Shown here: positions 1 through 10,915 of the stretch, piece after piece
Layout of the letters: each line of letters starts with the position of its first letter
Position numbering within the stretch: position 1 is the first letter of the stretch
NCBI GenBank assembly: GCA_900696485.1
Contig: CAADGG010000039.1
Coordinates: 1-52,774, forward strand
DNA: 52,774 bases
DNA from: an uncultured Pseudomonadota bacterium
Lineage (GTDB): Bacteria; Myxococcota_A; UBA9160; PR03
Direction: 5' to 3'
Program-made: the position numbers and the translations under genes
The notes under the pieces: generated by a model
The model's database searches: none
Told to the model about the DNA's origin: nothing
Seen by the model: only the letters and a program-made list of their open reading frames with translations

Positions 1-1140
1 CCCTACCTGATCGGGCGGGCCTGGATCGCGTCGACGTGGCCGTACCAGCAGGGCTTCGACGACTTCGATCACATCCCGGCCGCCCTCGAATGGGCCCAGC
101 ACCGGCGTCTCACCAGCGGCGGGCTCTTCCTGCGCGTGCCGCTATGGCACATCCTGCTCGGCAGCTTCTTTCTCGTCTTCGGAACGACGGCAGGGCTCTT
201 CGTGCTGCAGGCGAGCATCGTCTGGGGAACGCTGCTCGCCTACCTGACGTACGTGGAGCGCGTCCTGCACCGCGACGCACGGGGCCTCCTGTTGCTGCCG
301 CCGCTCGCATTCGTTTCGAGCCCGCAGGTGCTGCTGTACGGGCGCCATGCGGTGAACGAGCCGTTCCTCGGACTGCTGGCGGTCGGCGTGCTATTGGTCG
401 GCGCGCTCGCGTTTCGGGGCCGGGCCGTCGTGCTCGGGCTGCTGTGCGGCGCCGGGTCGATGACGAAGACGATCGCTACGGCCCTCGTGATTCCGGCGCT
501 CACGGATCTGCTGGCCGCTCGCACGCGCACAGGCCGCACGCGTGCGCTGGCGCTGTTCGCCGTCGGGATGGCGGTGGTGGTCGCGCCGCTCGTGACGCTC
601 CACTTCGTGCAGCGGGGTCCCGTGCCGCTCGATACGACGGCCGCGTACAACCTCAGCACGTTCGAGCCGCGGCAGTGGCTCGCCCAGGGCGACCACATGG
701 CGCGCCACGCGGCCGGCATGCAGGCGTGGCGAGCCGACATCGCCGCGGACCCCGCCGGCTATCTCGCCGATTTCGCGGGACGCTTCGCCACGTGGTGGGC
801 GCGGCCGGGCTCGGCGGACTTTGCGCACTTCTACCGCGACTACCCGCATGCGTGGATCCGCGCGTGGGACCACGGTGTCCTCTACGCGTTCCTGCTGCTG
901 GCCGCCTTCGGCACGCGCCGCCGCCACCTCTCGGTCTGGGCCTTCCTCGCCATCCTCGCCGTCGGCTGCACGTTTCCCCGACACACACCGTACTCCCCCA
1001 AACTGATTCTCATCTTCCCCACGCTGCTACTGGCCGCGTCCGGCATTCTTCGGCTTTCGGACCGCCTTCCGGCACGCGCCGGACGGACCCGCGAACAAGC
1101 TCCGGTGTCGGACCCGGTTCGCGCGACGACGAGCCGCTGA
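1..1140 (+). CDS. GT-C/PMT-like membrane glycosyltransferase, C-terminal part (5' truncated)
   Basis: The frame is open from base 1 and ends at a TGA at 1138-1140, so the start lies left of the window. The 379 visible codons encode a polytopic membrane protein: hydrophobic stretches recur throughout (for example LLGSFFLVFG, VLLVGALAFRG, ALFAVGMAVVVAPLV, ILIFPTLLLAASG). Topology and the loop around 'GRHAVNEPFLG' resemble ArnT/PMT-type GT-C transferases, which use polyprenyl-phosphate sugars on the periplasmic face. The DE/DD catalytic motif of the first loop would lie upstream of the window and cannot be checked. It converges on the regulator gene with only 18 bp between them. Another polytopic membrane protein of unknown role is possible. 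Confidence 0.6.
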   Translation, partial: PYLIGRAWIASTWPYQQGFDDFDHIPAALEWAQHRRLTSGGLFLRVPLWHILLGSFFLVFGTTAGLFVLQASIVWGTLLAYLTYVERVLHRDARGLLLLPPLAFVSSPQVLLYGRHAVNEPFLGLLAVGVLLVGALAFRGRAVVLGLLCGAGSMTKTIATALVIPALTDLLAARTRTGRTRALALFAVGMAVVVAPLVTLHFVQRGPVPLDTTAAYNLSTFEPRQWLAQGDHMARHAAGMQAWRADIAADPAGYLADFAGRFATWWARPGSADFAHFYRDYPHAWIRAWDHGVLYAFLLLAAFGTRRRHLSVWAFLAILAVGCTFPRHTPYSPKLILIFPTLLLAASGILRLSDRLPARAGRTREQAPVSDPVRATTSR

Positions 1141-1158
1141 ACGCTGGGACGGAACCGT

Positions 1159-4100
1159 TCAGAGCTTGTCGAGCGCTTCCTGCGCCTCGCGCGCGACGGC
1201 GAGCATGCCGAGCCGCCCGGCGGTCCGGGCCGCTTCGGCAAGCTGCTCGCTCGCCGGCGCCCGTGCTCCCCGCCGCGCCAGCAAGCGGCCGTGCTCGAGC
1301 TGTACACGCGCCCGGGTCGGGAGGGCCCCGACCGCGTCGGCCGCCTCGCGCGCCGCCTCGAAATGCGCCTTCGCCTCGTCGAACCGCCCGAGCGTCTCGT
1401 GCAGCCGCGCCGCACAGCGCGCCAGCGGGCCGCCGTAGAGCGCCAGCGGGAGCATCGCGTGCTGGTGCGCGAGCGGCTCGATGTGCGCGAGCAGCGCTCC
1501 GGCCCGGCCGGCATCCCCGAGTTCCGCGCACAGCAAGCTCGCCTCCACGATGACGCCGTACCAGCGGATGTTGCGTCCGATCGCGTCGACGCCCGCCCCC
1601 AGCAGATCTTCGTACACCGCGCGGGCCTCGGCCGCGCGCCCCACCGCCCACAGCGCTCGGCCGACGATCGCCTGGACGTACTGCACCGGACCCATCCGGA
1701 TCGGCCGGGTCGGGTCGAAGATGCGCAGCAGCGTCTCGATGTCCCCGAGTTCGCGGGCCAGCAACGCACGCAGGGCGCGCTCGACGCCGGCCGCATAGGG
1801 ATGCTCGATGCGGAAGCCGAGTCGCACGACTTCGTCGATCTGGTGCGCTGCCGCGTCGAAGCACCCCGTGCGCAGGGCGTCGCCGGCGTCGTAGACACAG
1901 AGGTGCCAGATGCGGCCGGGGTGCGCCCCCGGGCCGGCGATCTCGGCGGCGGCGCTTCGGGCGCGGCCGGCGCCGTCGGCGTCCCCGGCCACGATCCGGT
2001 CGCAGGCGAGATCGAGCAGCGTGATCACCGTGGGATCCGCGCTGCCGCCTTTGCGCGCGATCGCTTCGGCTTCGTGCGCGAGGCGCCGGCGCTCGTCCAG
2101 GTGATCGGGCCCGGCCAGCAGGAAGAAGAGCGTGTAGAGCGCGTCCTGCAGCGCTTCGGCATCGCCGAGTTCGCGGGCCAGCGCCACCGCCTGCCGCGCC
2201 ACCGGCTCCGGCGCGGCGTTCGGATCGCGCGCGGACAGATACGCGATACGCGTCAGGATCCGGGTGCGTTCGATGCCAGCCTTTGCCGGCAAACCGGCGA
2301 GCGCGGTCTCGAGCCGCGCCCGTGCCTCGTCGTCGTTCGGCGCCCACTCTGAAAGATCGCAGAATCCGATCGCCGCCTGCGCGTGTTCGCGCGGGCGGCC
2401 GAGCGCGCGCGCCGCCTCGATCGCCTCGCCGAACACCGAGCGGCGACGGGCACGGTCTCCAGCGAGCCGGTATTCCTCACCGAGCGCGAGCAGCACCGCG
2501 AGGCGCCGGGCCGGATCGACCGAGTGGCAGTGATCGAGCGCCGTGCGGGCCTGCTCCCAGTGCATCGCAGCCTGTTCGTGGGCGAGCAGGCGCGCCGCAC
2601 GCGTCGCGGCGCGCTCGGCACACGCGAAGGCGCGCTCCGGATCGCCGACGGCGAGGGCCGCATGATGGTGATGCGCGAGCTCCGCGATGATGCGGTCCGG
2701 ATCGTCGCGATGGCGGCGCTCGAGCTCGGCCGCGACGCGCAGGTGGAGCCGAGCCCGCACGCCGGCCGGGAGTCGCTCGCGCGCGAGTTCCTGGAAGAGC
2801 GCGTGCGTGAAGCGCCAGCTTCCGGCGACGTCGCCGGGCTCGAGGACGCCGGCGCGGACGCCATCGTCGAGCAGATCGAGCGCCAGCTCGCGGTGCATAC
2901 CGATCACCGCGGCCGCCAGCGGTCCGTGGAAGTCGCGGCCGAGCAGGGCGGCCACCGCCACCAGTTCCTCACAGGCCGGCGAGAGGCGTTCGAGGGGACG
3001 CCGGATCAGGTCGAGCGCGCGCGCCGGCAACGCGAAGTCCCAGCGACGCACGCGTTCGGGGTGCCGCAGCTCACCGCGCTCGGCGAGCCGGCGGATCGCC
3101 TCGCGCACAAACAGCGGAACGCCCTCCGTGCGCGCGAACAGTTCCGAGCTGAGATCCGGCGGCGGCGGCCGTCCGATCGCATGTTCGAGTAGCATCGCGA
3201 CCTCACGGCGGGAGAAACCGCGCAGCGTGATGTCCTCACAGCGCGGCGTCCGCCGGAGCCGAGGCAGCGTGCGGCCGATCGGGGCGGCCGGCGCGCTCGG
3301 GTCTTCCCGCACCGTCGCGATCACCAGGATCGCCTGGTCGCCGCTCTCGAAGCCGAGATGCTCGAGCAGCCGTAGCGACGGGGAGTCCGCCCACTGCAGA
3401 TCGTCGAGCACGAGCAGCAGCGGCCGTCGCCGGCTCGCCTGGGCGAGCGCGCGGGCGACGGCGTCGAAGAGCAGGAAGCGACCGTGCTCCGGCGCTCCGT
3501 CGCTGCGGCCGGAACCTGCGGCGGCGTCCCCGGCTTCCTCTTCCGTGCCGCCCGACACCAGCAGGCGAAGCTCGGTCGGAACGCCCGCGAGTTCGCGCAG
3601 CGCCTCCGCGCCGGCCTCGTGCAGCGCGAGCCGCCGCAGCACCTGTGTCCAGAGCCAGAACGCCGGCACGCCTTCGCCCTCGTGCGAGCGGCCCATCAAC
3701 ACCAACCCGCCGGTGCGTCCGACGTCCTCGGCGAACGTTTCGGCCAGACGCGTCTTGCCGATCCCGGGCGGCCCGCCGACCAGCGCGATCCCGCCGCGTC
3801 CGCCGAGCGCGGCGGCCCACGCGGTGCGCAGGCGCGTCAGCGCATCCTCACGACCGACGAAGAGGTCGCCGGCCCTGCCGTCCGGGACGCCGTCGGGGAC
3901 GCCGTCGGCCCGACGTCCCGCGCGACCCGGCGCCGCAATCGGGCGCGGCGCTTCGCTCTCGATCACCGTGCCGGCAAAGCGATAGCCGCGCCGGGCCACG
4001 CTCTTCAGCAGCTCTCCGCGGTGCGTATCGCCGATCGCGCGGCGCGCCATCGAGACGGCGCGCGTGAGGGAACTCGGCGTCACCGCGATGCCGGGCCAGA

Positions 4101-4260
4101 GCGCATCGAACAGCTCGTCGAGCGGAACCACGCGCTCACGTTCGCGCAGCAGCAGCGCGAGCAACGCGAGCGGCTTGGGTTGGATCTCCACGAGGGCGCC
4201 ATCGCGACGCAACTCGCCGGCGTCCTCGTTGAGTTCGTAGCGGCCGAAGCGGAACGTCAT
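1159..4260 (-). CDS. Winged-helix DNA-binding / AAA ATPase / TPR-like transcriptional regulator
   Basis: 1033 aa. Residues 1-95 form an OmpR/CadC-type winged helix (starts MTFRFGRYELN, with LFDALWPG and SSLTRAVSMARRAIG). An acidic-basic linker with a duplicated DGVP unit follows, then an AAA/STAND ATPase with Walker A GGPPGIGKTRLAE near residue 162 and Walker B LLLVLDDLQWAD near 282. Residues about 500-1033 are alanine-rich helical repeats resembling TPRs. Such proteins are cytoplasmic signal-integrating regulators (SARP/MalT/CadC-like); no transmembrane segment is visible. The start at 4260 is chosen because the winged helix begins there; upstream sequence in frame looks non-coding. It lies 76 bp after the 3' end of the methyltransferase gene on the same strand and could belong to that transcript. 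Target unknown. Confidence 0.88.
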   Translation of the reverse strand: MTFRFGRYELNEDAGELRRDGALVEIQPKPLALLALLLRERERVVPLDELFDALWPGIAVTPSSLTRAVSMARRAIGDTHRGELLKSVARRGYRFAGTVIESEAPRPIAAPGRAGRRADGVPDGVPDGRAGDLFVGREDALTRLRTAWAAALGGRGGIALVGGPPGIGKTRLAETFAEDVGRTGGLVLMGRSHEGEGVPAFWLWTQVLRRLALHEAGAEALRELAGVPTELRLLVSGGTEEEAGDAAAGSGRSDGAPEHGRFLLFDAVARALAQASRRRPLLLVLDDLQWADSPSLRLLEHLGFESGDQAILVIATVREDPSAPAAPIGRTLPRLRRTPRCEDITLRGFSRREVAMLLEHAIGRPPPPDLSSELFARTEGVPLFVREAIRRLAERGELRHPERVRRWDFALPARALDLIRRPLERLSPACEELVAVAALLGRDFHGPLAAAVIGMHRELALDLLDDGVRAGVLEPGDVAGSWRFTHALFQELARERLPAGVRARLHLRVAAELERRHRDDPDRIIAELAHHHHAALAVGDPERAFACAERAATRAARLLAHEQAAMHWEQARTALDHCHSVDPARRLAVLLALGEEYRLAGDRARRRSVFGEAIEAARALGRPREHAQAAIGFCDLSEWAPNDDEARARLETALAGLPAKAGIERTRILTRIAYLSARDPNAAPEPVARQAVALARELGDAEALQDALYTLFFLLAGPDHLDERRRLAHEAEAIARKGGSADPTVITLLDLACDRIVAGDADGAGRARSAAAEIAGPGAHPGRIWHLCVYDAGDALRTGCFDAAAHQIDEVVRLGFRIEHPYAAGVERALRALLARELGDIETLLRIFDPTRPIRMGPVQYVQAIVGRALWAVGRAAEARAVYEDLLGAGVDAIGRNIRWYGVIVEASLLCAELGDAGRAGALLAHIEPLAHQHAMLPLALYGGPLARCAARLHETLGRFDEAKAHFEAAREAADAVGALPTRARVQLEHGRLLARRGARAPASEQLAEAARTAGRLGMLAVAREAQEALDKL

Positions 4261-4336
4261 CGTAGAACCGCTTCGAGGGTACGGGAGGACGCCGCGCACG
4301 CCAGACCCGCCGCCCGGCGCGCCGCGCCCCGGCGTG

Positions 4337-5431
4337 TCAGCCAGCGAGCCGCCCGACGTAGTACTGGTCGAAGCGGTCACCCGGCAGGGTCCGGACCTCC
4401 AGCGCGCCGAAGCCGGCCTCCGCCAGCAGGCGGCTGCTGGTCTCCGCCCCGGCCATCGCGCCGAGGCCGCTCCCGCCAGCGGCCAGCGACACACCGATGG
4501 AGTGGAGGCAGGACGCGGTGTAGAGGAGCGACGCCAGCGGCCGTTCGGCATCGAGTTCGATGCGCCCCGAGCCGCGCGCGGCCTGCATCAGGAATACACC
4601 GTCTCGGCGCAGTGCGCGCGCGATCGCGCGCAGACCGACGTCGGGGCGCGCCCGGTCGTGGATGGCGTCGAACGAAACGATCAGGTCGAACGCGGCCCGG
4701 ACCTCGAGATCCGCGACGTCGCGTACCTCGAACTGCGCGTTGCGCAAGCCGAGCTCCGCCGCGCTGCGGCGGCCTTCGGCCACCGCGCCGGCCCCGAGGT
4801 CGTAGCCGGTGAAGCGGCTGCACGGGAAACGCCGCGCCAGCGCGTGGATCACGCGACCGCTGCCGCAGCCCACGTCGAGCACATCGCGACCCCGCGCGAG
4901 CGCCTCGCGCAGCCCCGGCACGAGCGGCAGGATCCCGTCGTCGAGTGCCACCAGGATGCGCTGATCGCGCTCCTCCGCGAGCACCTGGCCGAAGCGCTCG
5001 TAGGCCGCGGCCGGCACGCCCCCGCCGCGCTCGAAGCACGCGAGCACGTCGTCCTCCACGCCGGCCAGCAGAGGGATCCACTGGGCAGTGGCGGCCAGAT
5101 TGTGCGGCCGGGCCGCGCGCGTGAGCGAGGCGGCGTGCGCCGGCGGGAGCCGGTAGCGATGCGTCGACGGCTGATACGCGACGATGCCCCCCGTCGTCAT
5201 CGCGCCGAGCCACTCCCGGACGTAGCGCTCGTGCAGACCCGCCTCGTCCGCGATCTCCGCGCTGCCGGCGAAGCCGAGCCGTTGCATCGCGTCGAAGAGT
5301 CCCGCCCGGTGTCCGATCGACAGCATCAGCGCGAGCGCGCCGGCGTCGAGAACACCGCACAGACGTTCGGCGAAAGCCTGCGCTTCGTTCTGCTCGAAGG
5401 CCGGCGCGACGGGCGCGGCGGGCGACGACAT
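4337..5431 (-). CDS. Winged-helix/SAM-dependent methyltransferase (Rv2258c type)
   Basis: 364 aa. An N-terminal winged-helix-like dimerisation region (about 15-100, with AGLHERYVREWLGAM) is followed by a class I Rossmann methyltransferase. Motif I is VLDVGCGSGRV, the acidic loop after beta 2 is FTGYDLG, and DLIVSFDAIHD lies at the active-site end. This architecture matches the mycobacterial Rv2258c family, whose physiological substrate is unknown. The start at 5431 has a good ribosome binding site (GGAGGAG about 10 nt upstream); an in-frame GTG/TTG further upstream has none. It is the third gene of a probable mddA-methyltransferase-methyltransferase unit, 51 bp after the preceding gene. Confidence 0.85.
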   Translation of the reverse strand: MSSPAAPVAPAFEQNEAQAFAERLCGVLDAGALALMLSIGHRAGLFDAMQRLGFAGSAEIADEAGLHERYVREWLGAMTTGGIVAYQPSTHRYRLPPAHAASLTRAARPHNLAATAQWIPLLAGVEDDVLACFERGGGVPAAAYERFGQVLAEERDQRILVALDDGILPLVPGLREALARGRDVLDVGCGSGRVIHALARRFPCSRFTGYDLGAGAVAEGRRSAAELGLRNAQFEVRDVADLEVRAAFDLIVSFDAIHDRARPDVGLRAIARALRRDGVFLMQAARGSGRIELDAERPLASLLYTASCLHSIGVSLAAGGSGLGAMAGAETSSRLLAEAGFGALEVRTLPGDRFDQYYVGRLAG

Positions 5432-5482
5432 GCGTGACTCTCCTCCGAGCACGGCTTCGGCACTTGACCCCGGCGGGTTCGC

Positions 5483-6097
5483 TCAGCGACGCCCTTGGAC
5501 CCAGGCCATCGGACGATCCAGCGGCGGCGCCACGTGCGTGCGTACGTCCTCGAAGCCAGCCGACCGGAGCCACGACGTGACGCGCTCGGCCGGCACGCGC
5601 GCCGGATCCTGGCGGAGCCCTGGCGACGTTCCGGGCAGCGCCGGCGTGAACCCCAGCACCAGCCGCCCGCCAATGGCGAGCACGCGGCGGATCTCGGCGA
5701 GGTCCACGAGCGGTTCGTCCCAGAAACAGACCACGTGCACCGCGAGCACCGCATCGAAGTGCCGCTCCGGGAACGCCGAGAGGTCGGCGCTGTGCCCTCC
5801 GACGAGGATCGCCCGGCCGTCGGTGATCCAGCGCCGGTTGCGGTGGCGCGCGTGGCGCAGCATCAGCTCCGACGGCTCGAGGCCGACAGCCTGGCCGCGC
5901 CGCACGCGGGCCGCGAGCCGGAACAGCAGGCGGCCGCTCCCGCAGCCGAGCTCGAGAACGCGGTCCTCGGGCCGGAGGGCGAGCAGCGCGAGCGCCGTCT
6001 CCGCCACCTGATCCGGGCGGTAGCTCGCGGAGCGAGCGATCACGCTGCCGAGCAGCGCCGGAGCAGGCGGCGGCGAACCGCGCGGGGCGCGGGCCAT
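5483..6097 (-). CDS. Class I SAM-dependent methyltransferase (UbiE/type 11-like)
   Basis: 204 aa, compact type 11 methyltransferase: motif I VLELGCGSGRLL, motif II-like GLEPSELML, and HFDAVLAVHVVCFWDEPL for the post-I region, then GGRLVLGFTPALPG. The substrate cannot be read from sequence; relatives act on quinones, small aromatics or metalloids. Two ATGs compete: 6106 directly abuts an AGGAG, while 6097 sits 9 nt after it, the usual spacing, so 6097 is chosen. The AGGAG overlaps the stop codon of mddA (6110-6112), which implies translational coupling of the two methyltransferases. Confidence 0.85.
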   Translation of the reverse strand: MARAPRGSPPPAPALLGSVIARSASYRPDQVAETALALLALRPEDRVLELGCGSGRLLFRLAARVRRGQAVGLEPSELMLRHARHRNRRWITDGRAILVGGHSADLSAFPERHFDAVLAVHVVCFWDEPLVDLAEIRRVLAIGGRLVLGFTPALPGTSPGLRQDPARVPAERVTSWLRSAGFEDVRTHVAPPLDRPMAWVQGRR

Positions 6098-6109
6098 GCG
6101 GAACATCTC

Positions 6110-6874
6110 CTAGCGCGACTCCGCAGCGGGGCGTGCGGGCCGGATCCGGGCCGCTCCGAGGCGCGGCACGAAGCGGGGCGTGCGCTCCCGCCAGCGGCGG
6201 TACGGCTCGCCGAGGAAGCGCTGCAGGTCGCGTTCCTCGAACGGGATGGCGACCAGCATGTAGCCGGTCATCACCGACGCGAAGAGCAGGTGTCCGACGG
6301 TCATCCGGGGCGTGATCCAGAACGTCATCATCCAGCCGACGTAGAGCGGGTGCCGAATCCATCGATACAGGAACGGCGTCGTGAACTGCTTGTGCTCGTA
6401 GCGCCGGCCGCGGAAGTAGAGAAACGTCTGGCGCAGGCCGAAAAGATCGAAGTGATCGATCAGGAACGTGCTCCACAGCACGAGGCCGACCCCCGCGAGC
6501 AGCCCGCCGGTGAGCAGCACCGCGAATGCGCCGTCGGTCGCCCAGATCGGATGCGGGATCGGCTGCCAGAGCACGAACAGCGCGATCAATGCGAGGCTCG
6601 ACGCCAACACGTACACGCTGCGCTCGATCGGCTTCGGCACGAAGCGCGTCCACCACTCCTTGAAGCCGGGGCGCGCCATCACGCTGTGCTGGACGCCGAA
6701 CAGCAACAGCAGCAACGAGTCGATCAGCAGGACGTTTCCGAACGGGCCGGCGCTGTCGGAGTCGATCGATTTCGGGACGACCAGGTTGGCGACGAAACCG
6801 ACCAGGTACAGGAACGTGACGAAGAACACGGCGTAACTGATGACACCGAAGGCGAGCACGGCAGCTCGGCGCAT
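6110..6874 (-). CDS. mddA: Methanethiol S-methyltransferase (MddA, isoprenylcysteine-methyltransferase superfamily)
   Basis: 254 aa integral membrane enzyme. MddA uses S-adenosylmethionine to methylate methanethiol to dimethyl sulfide. The sequence has the family hallmarks: FLYLVGFVANLVVPKSIDS near the N-terminus, GVQHSVMARPGFKEWWTRFV with the following PKPIERSVYVL, an IDHFDLFGLRQ loop, the ICMT-type SAM/substrate region LYRWIRHPLYVGW, and the terminal EERDLQRFLGEPYRRW. About five membrane segments are visible. The start at 6874 has GGAGGA 8 nt upstream and removes an unlikely basic leader read from the in-frame upstream codon. Upstream, 6875-7141 (267 bp) separates it from the catabolic operon and shows no recognisable gene. 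An NnrU-like relative of unknown substrate is the main alternative. Confidence 0.82.
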   Translation of the reverse strand: MRRAAVLAFGVISYAVFFVTFLYLVGFVANLVVPKSIDSDSAGPFGNVLLIDSLLLLLFGVQHSVMARPGFKEWWTRFVPKPIERSVYVLASSLALIALFVLWQPIPHPIWATDGAFAVLLTGGLLAGVGLVLWSTFLIDHFDLFGLRQTFLYFRGRRYEHKQFTTPFLYRWIRHPLYVGWMMTFWITPRMTVGHLLFASVMTGYMLVAIPFEERDLQRFLGEPYRRWRERTPRFVPRLGAARIRPARPAAESR

Positions 6875-7141
6875 GGCGATCCTCCTCGGCCAGGGCGCTC
6901 CGTAGGTCTCGAACCCTTCGAGACGCACCGCCGACCCTACCGAGCCCGCGGCCGCCAGGCGTTACCGCGACCGTACCGATTCCTTACCTCCGAAGAAGTC
7001 TGGAAATCCGTTTCGATCCAGGTCGTTACGGGGAAAACCCGGAAGCGGCCGGGGCGCGCAGGCTCACGCGCCGAAGCGGGAAACGGACCGCCCGGGGCGT
7101 TGCCAGGGAGGGGAGCTCGGGGCGTTGCGCGGCAGATCCGT

Positions 7142-8050
7142 TCACATCGCCGGGAGGATGTAGCCGTCCTTCACTGGCTCGCGCTTCTCGAAGTGCGGCC
7201 CGAGCTGCTGCTGCAACGCAGCGACGGTCCAGCGTTCCGGGCTCTGGAACTTGTGCTCGAGGCGCGGGTGCGAGGCGATCGTGACGTCCTTGCCCCAGAT
7301 CACGAACACCTGCCCGGAGACGTTGTGCGCGAGCGGCGACGCGAGCCAGCCGACCAGCGGCGAGACGTTTTCCGGCGCGAAGGTGTCGAAGCCGTCCTCC
7401 GGCTTCTGGAACATCGCGGCGAGCGGACCGGAGTCGTTCATCCGCGTGCGCGCGCGGGGCATCAGCACGTTGGCCGTAACGCCGTACTTCGCCAGCAGCT
7501 GCGCGGCCCCCAGCGTCAGCGACACGATGCCGGCTTTCGCGGCCGAGTAGTTCGGCTGCCCGGGCGGACAGAACAGCGCGGACTCGGACGAGGTCGAGAC
7601 GATCCGGCCGTAGACGGCGTGACCGGCCTTCGCCCGCTCGCGCCAGTACGTCGCCGCGTGGCGTATCGGACAGAAGTGGCCTTTCAGGTGCACGCGGACG
7701 ACGTCGTCGAAGTCCCGTTCGCTCAGGTTGAAGAGCGTGGCGTCGCGCAGGAAACCGGCGTTGCAGACCAGCACGTGCAACTCGCCGAACTCGCGCACGG
7801 CGGTCTCGACGAGGCCCTTCGCGGCGTCCCATTCGGCCACGTCGCCGAAATGCGGCACGGCCTCACCGCCGTGCGCGCGGATCTCGTCGCAGACGGCGCG
7901 CGCGGCGCGTTCGTCCCGGCCGCTGCCATCGGCGCCGGCGCCGAGATCGTTGACGACCACCCGCGCACCGAGCCGCGCCAGCTCGAGCGCATGGCAGCGC
8001 CCGAGTCCCGTCGCGCCGCCCGTCACCACCGCGACTTTGCCGTCCAGCAT
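7142..8050 (-). CDS. SDR 3-hydroxyacyl-CoA dehydrogenase of steroid catabolism (Rv3548c/Hsd4B type)
   Basis: 302 aa classical-type SDR. Cofactor motif TGGATGLG with VVVNDLGAG after beta 2 (the extended second strand typical of 17beta-HSD4/MFE-2 domains), NAG at the end of beta 4, catalytic Ser in STSSESA, and YSAAKAG for the Tyr-Lys pair. It probably oxidises a 3-hydroxyacyl-CoA side-chain intermediate with NAD+. Last gene of the seven-gene operon; its start region is 3-18 bp from the thiolase stop. Two ATGs, 8065 and 8050, are in frame; 8050 is preferred because GGGAGA lies about 5 nt before it. In mycobacteria an SDR of this type (Rv3548c) sits close to the igr genes, which supports the assignment. 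Confidence 0.85.
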   Translation of the reverse strand: MLDGKVAVVTGGATGLGRCHALELARLGARVVVNDLGAGADGSGRDERAARAVCDEIRAHGGEAVPHFGDVAEWDAAKGLVETAVREFGELHVLVCNAGFLRDATLFNLSERDFDDVVRVHLKGHFCPIRHAATYWRERAKAGHAVYGRIVSTSSESALFCPPGQPNYSAAKAGIVSLTLGAAQLLAKYGVTANVLMPRARTRMNDSGPLAAMFQKPEDGFDTFAPENVSPLVGWLASPLAHNVSGQVFVIWGKDVTIASHPRLEHKFQSPERWTVAALQQQLGPHFEKREPVKDGYILPAM

Positions 8051-8068
8051 GCTGTCTCCCGCCATCGG

Positions 8069-10450
<2,382 letters not shown>

Positions 10451-10454
<4 letters not shown>

Positions 10455-10915
10455 CGCGCCCCCCCGGCGCCGGACGCCGCCGGTAGCACGAGGCGGACGG
10501 TTCCGGTCACATGATTCCCCCACGCGTTCTTGCCGGCGATCTCGACGACGACCTCGTGCGCGGCCTCGTCCTTGCTCTTCACCGTGCCGACCAGCTTCAT
10601 CGTGTCGCCCGGCAGGTTGGGCGCGCCGAGCTTGATCGCGACGTTCCGCAGTACGGCATCCGGACCGGCCCAGTCGGTGACGTAGCGACCGACCAGCCCA
10701 TTGGTCGTGAGGATGTTCATGAACACGTCCGCCATGCCCTGCGCCTGCGCCGCGGCCTTGTCATGGTGCACGGGCGTAAAGTCACGCGACGCGAGCGCGC
10801 CGGCGACGATCCCCGTGACGGTGATCGGAAGCGCCAGCTCCGGCAGCGCGTCGCCGACGGCAACGGCCTCGAAGCGCCGCGTCGTCAGCGGCGCGGAACG
10901 GGCGGCGGACGTCAT
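10451..10915 (-). CDS. chsH1: MaoC-like enoyl-CoA hydratase small subunit, ChsH1-like
   Basis: 154 aa single hot-dog (MaoC) domain. ChsH1 pairs with the MaoC half of ChsH2 to hydrate the steroid enoyl-CoA formed by the heteromeric acyl-CoA dehydrogenase. Hydratase-2 motif: ASRDFTPVHHDK supplies the catalytic Asp/His; MNILTTNGLVGRYVTDW and GKNAWGNHVTGTV match ChsH1 closely. It is about 25 residues longer than mycobacterial ChsH1, all at the N-terminus. ATG 10915 overlaps the stop of the preceding dehydrogenase gene (ATGA) and its own stop overlaps the ltp2 start (ATGA), giving tight translational coupling. Confidence 0.92.

Noticed and set aside
4260..4551. Upstream extension of the winged-helix regulator to 4551
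   Set aside because: The extension would overlap the methyltransferase gene on the same strand and adds no domain; the winged helix begins at the ATG at 4260.
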